Source of the DNA: Microcoleus vaginatus PCC 9802 | GTDB taxonomy: Bacteria; Cyanobacteriota; Cyanobacteriia; Cyanobacteriales; Microcoleaceae | Length of the DNA stretch: 64,000 nucleotides | NCBI GenBank assembly: GCA_022701275.1 | Contig: CP031740.1 | Coordinates: 3,359,001 to 3,423,000, forward strand | Direction: 5' to 3' | Shown: positions 39,396 to 46,334 of the stretch, piece by piece | Layout: each line of letters starts with the position of its first letter | Numbering within the stretch: the stretch's first letter is position 1 | The notes under the pieces: model-generated | What the model saw: only the letters and a program-made list of their open reading frames with translations | Database searches by the model: none | Told to the model about the DNA's origin: nothing | Position numbers and translations under genes: made by a program

Positions 39396-40535
39396 CTAAC
39401 TAAAATACTCTTCAACAATTTTCAAAATCCGCGAGGCTGCCAAACCGTCACCAAAGGGATTAATTGCCATTGCCATTGCGTTGTATGCTTCGGAATTGCT
39501 GAGCAGTTCTGCTGCTGCTGTGAAAATTGTATCAGAATTAGTACCCACAAGTTTAGCAGTACCAGCAGAAATTGCTTCTGGTCTTTCTGTGGTTTCTCGT
39601 AATACTAAAACTGGTTTACCCAAACTAGGTGCTTCTTCTTGCAAGCCACCGGAATCTGTAAGAATTAAATGACATCTCTGAATCGCTCCTACTAATTCTG
39701 CGTAATCTAAAGGTTCAGTTAAAAATACTCGTGGGTGGTCGCCCAAAAGAGCTTGCAAAGGTTGTCGAACAGTGGGATTTCGGTGCAGGGGTAGCAGTAA
39801 AGCTGTATCGGGAAATTTATCTAAGATTTGAAGAAATGCGTGAGCAATTCCTTGTAAGGGTTCGCCCCAGTTTTCGCGGCGGTGAACTGTTGCTAAGATA
39901 GTGCGATATTTGCTCCAATCTAAATTGGGAATGTTGCATTCTGGTTCGCGTTGGGCGACAGAAAGCAAAGCATCGATTACTGTGTTGCCTGTACGGTGAA
40001 TTTCTCCCAAAACGCCCGATCGCCCTAAATTCTCTTGGGCAAGCGCTGTCGGGGCAAAATGCAGCCGTGTGAGCTGAGAAATCAACCGTCGGTTAGCCTC
40101 TTCCGGGTAAGGATTGAACACATCGTCTGTTCGCAATCCGGCTTCTACGTGACCTACGGGTATTTTCTGGTAAAATGCAGCCAAAGTAGCGGCAAACGCA
40201 GTGGTTGTATCGCCCTGAACTAAGACGATTTGGGGCTGCAATTCTTTAAACAAGGCTTCCAAACCCTGCAAACTCCGGGATGTAATATCTGTCAAGGTTT
40301 GCTGGTGCTGCATAATTGCTAAATCCCGATCGGCTTTTAGATCAAACATTCGCATTACTTGCTCGACCATTTCTCGGTGCTGACCGGTTAAAATTACTTG
40401 GGTGTCAAAGGTTGGCGAACTTTTGAAGAGTTGAATTACTGGCGCTAGTTTAATCGCTTCTGGGCGAGTTCCTAAGACGATGCAAACGCGGTGAGTGGCT
40501 TCGGGCATGGTAAAATTAGGTGTAAGTTTATTCAT
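39396..40535 (-). CDS. wecB: UDP-N-acetylglucosamine 2-epimerase (non-hydrolysing)
   Basis: A 379-residue cytoplasmic enzyme that interconverts UDP-GlcNAc and UDP-ManNAc for cell-surface polysaccharides. Family motifs are VLGTRPEAIKLAPVI at the N-terminus, VLVQGDTTTAFAATLAAFY, HVEAGLRT with PEEANRRLIS, ATVHRRENWG, and the nucleotide-binding LILTDSGGLQEEAP near residue 290. The length is normal. A second possible start lies at 40508 (MPEATHR); the ATG at 40535 is kept. It stands alone between the TPM pseudogene and the pseudouridine synthase. The substrate pathway in this organism is inferred. Confidence 0.94.
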   Translation of the reverse strand: MNKLTPNFTMPEATHRVCIVLGTRPEAIKLAPVIQLFKSSPTFDTQVILTGQHREMVEQVMRMFDLKADRDLAIMQHQQTLTDITSRSLQGLEALFKELQPQIVLVQGDTTTAFAATLAAFYQKIPVGHVEAGLRTDDVFNPYPEEANRRLISQLTRLHFAPTALAQENLGRSGVLGEIHRTGNTVIDALLSVAQREPECNIPNLDWSKYRTILATVHRRENWGEPLQGIAHAFLQILDKFPDTALLLPLHRNPTVRQPLQALLGDHPRVFLTEPLDYAELVGAIQRCHLILTDSGGLQEEAPSLGKPVLVLRETTERPEAISAGTAKLVGTNSDTIFTAAAELLSNSEAYNAMAMAINPFGDGLAASRILKIVEEYFS

Positions 40536-40653
40536 ATTGCCGTTGGGTAGGGACGCTTTTCCAGATTGTCGGTTTTAGGCAATTCTTGTTGGTGAAACCC
40601 GCCCCTTACAGGATTATTGACATTAGTGCAGGATGTTAGTTTATACTGACATC

Positions 40654-40773
40654 TTGCACCATTCTCGCTTAACAGGCTTTCGACCCTGTTCCACAACAAC
40701 ATATAAATTATCTTGTGGGGAGTAGGGGTTGGGTTCCTAGCCCGCCCAGAAATAATTATTGAGAAGGGTGCAA
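40654..40773. repeat. dispersed MITE-like element with TTGCACC ends, copy 2
   Basis: TTGCACCATTCTC (40654-40666) faces GAGAAGGGTGCAA (40761-40773), a 13-base terminal inverted repeat with one mismatch, enclosing 94 bases. The interior (CCTGTTCCACAA, CTTGTGGGG, TAGCCCGCCC) parallels the element at 3150-3252. No ORF is inside. Confidence 0.68.
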
Positions 40774-40840
40774 AATATGAGTTTATACCAACTTACTTAA
40801 TATTAAAACCAGCCCGTACATTTTTAATTGTTAATTGCTC

Positions 40841-41410
40841 ATGCCCTATCGTTACATTCTATTTTATAAACCCTACGACGTTTTAACTCAATTCACTGAC
40901 AACTCCAGCGAAACTAAACGCAGCACTCTCAAAGACTATATTCCTATTCCCAACATTTATGCTGTAGGAAGGCTCGATCGCGATAGTGAAGGTTTGTTGC
41001 TGTTAACCGATGACGGACAAATGCAGCACCGCCTCAGTGACCCGAAATTCGCTCATCCCCGCACTTACTGGGTGCAAGTTGAACGAATTCCCGATGCAAG
41101 TGCGATCGCAGCTTTGCAGACAGGTGTCACAATTCAAGATTATCGGACTCGATCGGCAAAAGTGCAATTATTGTTAGAAGAACCCCCTTTGCCACCCCGC
41201 GAACCGCCGATTAGATTTCGCAAAAACGTGCCCACAGCTTGGCTGGAAATGACTCTCACAGAAGGCCGCAACCGCCAAGTGCGCCGGATGACCGCAGCAG
41301 TAGGGTTTCCGACGCTGCGGCTAGTCAGATGTGCGATCGGGCATTTGCGTCTGGAAGGCCTCAAACCCGGTGAATGGCGCGAACTAACTCAAGCTGATTT
41401 TAGATTTTAG
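40841..41410 (+). CDS. rluE: rRNA pseudouridine synthase, RluE-like
   Basis: A 189-residue RsuA/RluE-type enzyme that isomerises uridine to pseudouridine in rRNA. The catalytic Asp lies in [15 protein letters not shown] (Asp46). [14 protein letters not shown] opens the domain, and the [22 protein letters not shown] motif near the end is typical. There is no S4 domain, as in RluE. The start is placed at the ATG 40841, since only a TTG precedes it in frame. The stop is immediately followed by an ATTTTAG heptamer repeat. Assignment to RluE rather than another member rests on length and overall pattern. Confidence 0.9.
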   Translation: MPYRYILFYKPYDVLTQFTDNSSETKRSTLKDYIPIPNIYAVGRLDRDSEGLLLLTDDGQMQHRLSDPKFAHPRTYWVQVERIPDASAIAALQTGVTIQDYRTRSAKVQLLLEEPPLPPREPPIRFRKNVPTAWLEMTLTEGRNRQVRRMTAAVGFPTLRLVRCAIGHLRLEGLKPGEWRELTQADFRF

Positions 41411-41530
41411 ATTTTAGATTTTAGATAGGGGAATTACAGTCAACAGTCTAGACGGTTAGGACATTCTTGATAGCTAAAACTATTACTGTGGCTCCATTTC
41501 CCTTCTTTCTTTTTCCTTCTTCCTTCTACT
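41398..41530. repeat. heptanucleotide repeats between rluE and the next gene
   Basis: Bases 41398-41428 are ATTTTAG units that overlap the end of rluE. Bases about 41505-41530 are a degenerate CTTCCTT-type run before the convergent gene. Both belong to families seen throughout the window. Confidence 0.65.
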
Positions 41531-42375
41531 TACTTTCGAGGTGGCAAAATAAAACTCTCGTTTCCATCCTTATCTTTTTGCACCTGAGCTCCCAACTTGA
41601 CAAGAGCTTGTTTCGCCCTTTGACGCACCAACTTATCAGTTGTTTGAGCATAAACCGTACTCCAAGCAGTAAACCGCACCGGCACGCTATCGGGATCTCG
41701 GCGCAAATACTCAGCAGTTGCTAGAAACACCGGCGCCAAATTCGACCCTTCCGGGCTTCCTTGCACCCACTCAGCGGCCATTTCGTGGGAGCGAATTGAG
41801 TCGGGAATATCCCCCAACAGCAGCAACTCATCAAGACCTTTAGTTCGCCACACTATCCAGGATTGGGAATGAATTTGCGGCGAAACGGCAAGGGCCCTAG
41901 TACCGCGCTCTATAAAGCTAACAGCGGTTTCAGGCTTTCCTTGATAAAAAGAAATAGCTGTGGAAAGAAACAGGTAGATGTCCGCCCACCGCGGGTCGCG
42001 CTGCGTAACTATGTCAAAATAATCTTGGCTCAGATTGTAGCCCGTCACATCTCGGGCTTCGTCGTCGCCAAAATACTGCAAAAATTTGAGAAATGTCCAA
42101 TCTGCAATTAAATTGTCAAACCCAAAACCAGGGACAGCTTTGAGCATTTTCAGTCGCAGGGCTTCTTGCTGCGCTTCTTGCTGTGCGGCTTGCTTGAAAC
42201 TGGCAGCAGAGATTGCAGAGACTGGCTTTTGCCCCGGAACGCGAACTGGGGACATTCCGCCCAACTGCCCGCTCGACTGCATGGCGACGACGCCCGCCAG
42301 CGCTGCTAGACCGATAGCTCCATTAACGAGCAGGCTCAACCACTTACGCGAAAATTGTTCGATTTTAGTTTCCAT
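41530..42375 (-). CDS. conserved hypothetical protein with N-terminal membrane anchor and TPR-like helices
   Basis: A 281-residue protein. Residues 12-32 form a membrane anchor, followed by a Gln/Ala-rich helix and a helical region. DNLIADWTFLKFLQYFGD, YFDIVTQRDPRWADIYLFLS and a later EYLRRDPDSVPVRF look like TPR-type helical pairs. Proteins of this kind are common in cyanobacteria, but I do not recognise a studied member. It diverges from the C-terminal processing protease gene, which suggests but does not prove an envelope role. No catalytic motif is visible. Confidence 0.7.
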   Translation of the reverse strand: METKIEQFSRKWLSLLVNGAIGLAALAGVVAMQSSGQLGGMSPVRVPGQKPVSAISAASFKQAAQQEAQQEALRLKMLKAVPGFGFDNLIADWTFLKFLQYFGDDEARDVTGYNLSQDYFDIVTQRDPRWADIYLFLSTAISFYQGKPETAVSFIERGTRALAVSPQIHSQSWIVWRTKGLDELLLLGDIPDSIRSHEMAAEWVQGSPEGSNLAPVFLATAEYLRRDPDSVPVRFTAWSTVYAQTTDKLVRQRAKQALVKLGAQVQKDKDGNESFILPPRK

Positions 42376-42570
42376 GGCACTTTTAAATCCAAGTTTTAAA
42401 TTAAGTTTATTGAAAGAGAGTAATAATTGGTTGGCGATCGACTATGAATCTCGTTAAACTGTCCACAGGGATGGTGGAGCCTCCACACAATAGTTTAAGT
42501 AGTAGTGTGAGATTTTTTAGCAATATAAAATCTCAAATCAAAAATCTAAAATCGAATTGAGCCAAATTCA

Positions 42571-43890
42571 ATGAATCAAGCCCGCAGACGCTTTTCTAAA
42601 TTACAGGCAGCCCTGTTCAGTGGGGCGATGGCAACAACCGCTTCGATATCTTTACTCGTTCCCGGGCTGAGTCAATCAGTCCGCGCTGAGCTTCAAGATA
42701 GCCCCAAAGCTGTCTTAGACGAAGCTTGGCAAATTGTCAACCGAGAGTATGTTGATGGCAGCTTTAACAAGACTGACTGGCAATTGACCCGCCAAGAACT
42801 GTTGAGCAAAAACTATACCTCTCGCGAAGCTGCCTACACCGCTCTCCGCAAAGCCCTAGAGAAATTAAACGACCAGTACACGCGCTTCATGGACCCGAAG
42901 CAGTACGAAGCGCTGACGAATCAAACCTCCGGGGAACTGACAGGGGTGGGGATGAGGCTCGAAGAAGACGAGAAAACGAAAGTGATTACCGTAGTCGAGC
43001 CGATGGAAAATTCCCCCGCCCTGAAGGCAGGGATTCAAGCGGGCGATAGGATTTTGGTGATAGACGGCAAAACTACCAAAGGCATGACTGTCTCGGATGC
43101 AGCTCAGGTAATTCGGGGCGACGAAGGCACGAAAGTCACGCTGCGGATTGCTCGTGAGGGCAAAAGCGAATTTGACATCACTCTGACTAGGGCGAGAATT
43201 GAGGTAGCAGCGGTTCGCTACAGCCTTAAGAATGAAGGGGGTCAGAATGTGGGTTACATCCGTTTGCAAGAGTTTAGTTCTCACGCCGGCGAACAAATGC
43301 AGGCGGCGATTAAAAAGCTCTCGGATCAGAAAGCTGACGCTTTTGTGTTGGATTTGCGGGGCAATCCCGGCGGTTTGCTGCGAGTGAGCATTGATATCGC
43401 TCGGATGTGGATGGATACAGGGGCGATCGTCCGCACAGTCGATCGCGCGGGCGATTCTCAGGAAATGCGCGCAAACCGCACTGCAATCACTGATAAGCCT
43501 TTGGTGGTGCTGGTGGACGACAATTCGGCCAGCGCCAGCGAGATTTTGGCCGGTGCTCTGAAGGACAACAAGCGCGCAACTGTGATGGGCGGCCAAACTT
43601 TTGGCAAAGCTTTGGTGCAGTCGGTGCATTCTTTGGCTGACGGTTCGGGATTGGCGGTGACGATCGCCCACTACTATACTCCCAGCGGTACCGATATCAG
43701 CCAAAAGGGGGTTACTCCCGATGTTAAGGTAGAAGTCACCGACGAACAAAAGCTCAAATTAGCTAACAAACCGATGTTGGTTGCGACTAAGGACGATCCT
43801 TGCTACGCGCAGGCGATCGCACTTTTGAAAACTACCGCTTCCTCGACCCGTCCCGTTGCTGCTAATGAGGTTGTTGTTCCTAAGAAGTAG
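42571..43890 (+). CDS. ctpB: C-terminal processing peptidase (S41 family, CtpA/B-like)
   Basis: A 439-residue exported serine protease. A signal peptide spans residues 1-39 (cleavage near SVRAE). A PDZ domain lies around 120-205 (GVGMRLEED, SPALKAGIQAGDRIL). The S41 catalytic core has LDLRGNPGG, Ser321 in DDNSASASEIL and Lys346 in GQTFGKALVQ, spaced 25 apart as in the D1-processing protease. Such enzymes trim C-termini of lumenal or periplasmic proteins; CtpA matures the D1 protein of photosystem II, while CtpB and CtpC have other substrates. Which paralogue this is cannot be settled here, so the symbol is tentative. A clear terminator follows. Confidence 0.94.
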   Translation: MNQARRRFSKLQAALFSGAMATTASISLLVPGLSQSVRAELQDSPKAVLDEAWQIVNREYVDGSFNKTDWQLTRQELLSKNYTSREAAYTALRKALEKLNDQYTRFMDPKQYEALTNQTSGELTGVGMRLEEDEKTKVITVVEPMENSPALKAGIQAGDRILVIDGKTTKGMTVSDAAQVIRGDEGTKVTLRIAREGKSEFDITLTRARIEVAAVRYSLKNEGGQNVGYIRLQEFSSHAGEQMQAAIKKLSDQKADAFVLDLRGNPGGLLRVSIDIARMWMDTGAIVRTVDRAGDSQEMRANRTAITDKPLVVLVDDNSASASEILAGALKDNKRATVMGGQTFGKALVQSVHSLADGSGLAVTIAHYYTPSGTDISQKGVTPDVKVEVTDEQKLKLANKPMLVATKDDPCYAQAIALLKTTASSTRPVAANEVVVPKK

Positions 43891-43927
43891 TTGAAACCGT
43901 CAGTAGTTAACAATAAGCATGAAGATG

Positions 43928-43954
43928 AAACCCGCATCGGCGGGTTTTGTTTTT
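43928..43954 (+). terminator. rho-independent terminator after the S41 protease gene
   Basis: AAACCCGC pairs exactly with GCGGGTTT around an ATCG loop, followed by TGTTTTT. It lies 38 bases after the stop codon. Confidence 0.88.
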
Positions 43955-44185
43955 ATTGATTAGTTATTGGTTCTTAAGTAAATCAACCTAATTAAACGTA
44001 AGATACAGATGGCTAAAAAGTTTGTTATGTGAGCATTCTTCCTGCTTCCTTCTACTTAGTTATTGGTTAATTAATCTCCTGATTAAAGCAAATTAGTGGG
44101 ATTGGCCTTTTTTAACCGCAGATATCAGCAGATGAACACAGATGGACGCTGATGGGATTTCTGAAGTGTTTCAACTCAGACTTAA

Positions 44186-44623
44186 TTAGCTATTCATCCG
44201 CCGGATAAATTCTAAAGGCAAACCATCAGTATCGGCAATAAAAGCTACTTCGTAAACATTTTGCCCGATCGCCTGTTGAGTCGGTTCTAATAAAACTTTC
44301 AAAGGTTGAAACTGATTGGGTTGCTCTTTAACTGCTTCCTCAAAACGTTCTTTCATAGACTCCAACCAGCTAGGCAAGTCAGTTGTCGCCTCAGTTAAAT
44401 CAAAAGATAAATGATAATATCCCACATAATGCTCGTCTCCGAAAGCATCCGGTGCAGGTTTTGGTTCCGGGATTTGAATTAGTTCAATGCGTCCGTTGAG
44501 ACCTTCCATCCAACAGGCTAGGGTGTAACCTGTGGTAAAGCGATCGCTCACAGTAAATCCCAACTGTTCGTAAAAGGCGATCGCCCGGTGTATGTTAGCA
44601 GTGCGAATCGAGGCGTGGTGCAT
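44186..44623 (-). CDS. VOC/glyoxalase family protein
   Basis: A 145-residue single VOC domain. It opens MHHASIRTANIHRAIAFYEQLGF, the usual metal-ligand and strand-helix pattern, with GYYHLSFDLTEA in the middle and DTDGLPLEFIRR at the end supplying the other typical ligands (His and Glu). Members include glyoxalase I, extradiol dioxygenases and antibiotic-binding proteins; no subfamily is evident. The start codon is directly followed upstream by an ATTTTAG heptamer run. It stands alone and is likely monocistronic. Confidence 0.86.
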   Translation of the reverse strand: MHHASIRTANIHRAIAFYEQLGFTVSDRFTTGYTLACWMEGLNGRIELIQIPEPKPAPDAFGDEHYVGYYHLSFDLTEATTDLPSWLESMKERFEEAVKEQPNQFQPLKVLLEPTQQAIGQNVYEVAFIADTDGLPLEFIRRMNS

Positions 44624-44628
44624 TCGAT

Positions 44629-44813
44629 TTTAGATTTTAGATTTTATATTTTAGATTTTAGACTGGGAAGTAGGAATTGCGATTTGAGATTTTATATTTG
44701 AGAGGGTAAACTCGGAAGTCGGAATTAAAAACGATCGCATCTGTTGCCCGAAAGCAATAGAGCCTGGTTTTTTCTTCCTTCTTCCTTCTTCCTTCTTCCC
44801 TCTTCCTTCACTT
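44629..44813. repeat. heptanucleotide repeats (ATTTTAG and TTCCTTC types)
   Basis: Bases 44629-44665 are ATTTTAG units directly upstream of the VOC gene. Bases 44775-44813 are TTCCTTC units ending just before the stop of the next gene. Two unrelated 7-base families thus flank one 196-base spacer. Confidence 0.75.
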
Positions 44814-44819
44814 ATTCAC

Positions 44820-45329
44820 TTATTCAAACAACCGAAAATAGGGATATCTAATCGGAACTCCCGGCTCTTTTTCCAAATCAAAATTAATCACTTCCCAGCA
44901 GGGGTCCTCTTGGGGATCGGGGCTAAAATCCACAGGCAAACCGTACAGCCTCGGCCGCGGCGATTCCGACTGGCCGCGCCAAGGCGTGCTGCGTTCCAAA
45001 TAAGCGCTGATTAAGTCCCGATAGCGTTGGGCAACGATCACGCGAGTTGCTCGGTAGCCTTGAGTATAGAGTCGATCGAGCGCTTCGTGAATTTCAAACC
45101 GAATCCCGTCGGGGTGCGTGTGCTGGCGATACCATTCATTCTCCCAGCGGCGCCAGTGCCGCCCAGACTGAAGGTGAACCAGTTCCCCCGTTTTTGGATC
45201 TGCCTCAAATGCCCCGTGACGCGGACACAAATAGGTATCCGTTAGCGTTAGAGCCGGAATTGTTTGGCGACAGTGGGGACACTGAATTTCCGGGCCAAAC
45301 ATCGGGTATTGCAAGGCAACTTCAATCAT
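44820..45329 (-). CDS. TIGR02652-like cyanobacterial protein with zinc-ribbon-like start
   Basis: A 169-residue protein. CPHC at residues 17-20 and CPRHG at 35 suggest a small metal-binding knuckle. A charged helical region (WRRWENEWYRQ, EALDRLYTQGYRATRVIVAQRYRDL) and a conserved acidic C-terminus (VDFSPDPQEDPCWEVINFDLE) follow. It resembles the TIGR02652 family of cyanobacteria from memory. The function is unknown; there is no membrane segment. It diverges from the gamma-carbonic anhydrase gene with about 107 bases between. Confidence 0.75.
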   Translation of the reverse strand: MIEVALQYPMFGPEIQCPHCRQTIPALTLTDTYLCPRHGAFEADPKTGELVHLQSGRHWRRWENEWYRQHTHPDGIRFEIHEALDRLYTQGYRATRVIVAQRYRDLISAYLERSTPWRGQSESPRPRLYGLPVDFSPDPQEDPCWEVINFDLEKEPGVPIRYPYFRLFE

Positions 45330-45436
45330 TTATTTGCGTCCCAGCATATTTTCTCTGCAAAAGTGCCAAATACTATTTATTATATCCCGTATCAACAACC
45401 AGCTAATCTGCTAGAAGTATAACGATCGACCAACTA

Positions 45437-45994
45437 ATGAGCAATCTCAACGAATCTCTGTCTGCACTTCCTTCCTATTGGCCCAGCCCAGATCTATCCC
45501 AAGCGGCTTTTATCGCTGAAGGCGCTGTTGTCATCGGCAGGGTAGAGGTGGCTGCGGGCGCTAGTATCTGGTACGGGGCGGTGGTGCGGGCGGATATAGA
45601 GCGAATTGCGATCGGCTCAAGTACCAATATCCAAGATGGAGCAATTCTGCACGGCGATCCGGGGAAACCGACGGTTTTGGAAGATTTCGTGACAGTGGGA
45701 CACCGAGCCGTGATTCACTCAGCTTACATTGAACGGGGCTGCCTGATCGGGATTGGGGCGATCGTCCTGGACGGAGTGAGGGTGGGAACAGGCTCTATCG
45801 TCGGTGCAGGGGCGGTTGTCACCAAAGATGTTCCCCCTCATACGCTAGTTGCGGGAGTGCCTGCCAAACGCTTGCGGGATGTCTCTGAGGAAGAAGCGGC
45901 GGAGTTGGTGGAACACGCTAAGCGTTACGAAAAGTTGGCTCTGGTTCACGCGGGGAAAGGTTCTGATTTGGGATTTGCTGAGGTGAAGGAATAA
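45437..45994 (+). CDS. gamma-carbonic anhydrase family protein (hexapeptide repeat)
   Basis: A 185-residue left-handed beta-helix protein built from hexapeptide repeats. The gamma-carbonic anhydrase features are present: Arg51 and Asp53 in VVRADIERI, Gln66, and three zinc-type histidines at 72, 89 and 94 ([15 protein letters not shown]). It ends with the ALVHAG-type helix. Members form trimers; some are carbonic anhydrases, and others (YrdA, CaiE) have unclear roles. It lacks the Rubisco-like domains of carboxysomal CcmM, so it is a stand-alone homologue. Activity is not certain. Confidence 0.92.
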   Translation: MSNLNESLSALPSYWPSPDLSQAAFIAEGAVVIGRVEVAAGASIWYGAVVRADIERIAIGSSTNIQDGAILHGDPGKPTVLEDFVTVGHRAVIHSAYIERGCLIGIGAIVLDGVRVGTGSIVGAGAVVTKDVPPHTLVAGVPAKRLRDVSEEEAAELVEHAKRYEKLALVHAGKGSDLGFAEVKE

Positions 45995-46004
45995 AGTTTT
46001 CAGG

Positions 46005-46118
46005 ATAGTCCTGGACGCATAAAAACCTTCATAACCGGGTTTCTTGCGGTTTTTGCGGGCTGTAACGAAGTATTTTGAAAAAAACCCGGTTTCCGATCGC
46101 CCGTGCTTCCAGGACTAT
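46005..46118. repeat. MITE-like element with TAGTCCTGGA ends, copy 2
   Basis: ATAGTCCTGGA (46005-46015) faces TCCAGGACTAT (46108-46118), a perfect 11-base terminal inverted repeat. Inside, ACCGGGTTTCTTGCGG and AAACCCGGTTTC form another inverted pair. The left end continues CGC as in the element at 12014-12119, but the interiors differ. Confidence 0.68.
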
Positions 46119-46334
46119 AAGACTCACTCTTAATGAGTTTTGTTGAGGTACAAGACTTACACATTTCAGGGCAAATCTGTCATTCTAAGCGTATCGAACA
46201 ATCTCATAAATGCTAAACTAGAGTAATTAAAATTAAGCAAAAAAGTATAGATTTATAATTGCTTACACCGCCAAAAAACTCCTAAGCTTTGAAACATTCC
46301 TATATCGATAATCTAAAATCTAAAATCAATTGAC
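46119..46334. other. upstream region of the GH116 gene
   Basis: AT-rich spacer with a short ATCTAAA heptamer run at about 46306-46326, directly before the start codon. No gene is seen; with the element at 46005-46118 it makes a 340-base gap. Confidence 0.5.

Noticed and set aside
42865..43749. 294-codon minus-strand ORF
   Set aside because: It is entirely antisense to the S41 protease gene, whose motifs, signal peptide and terminator are clear.
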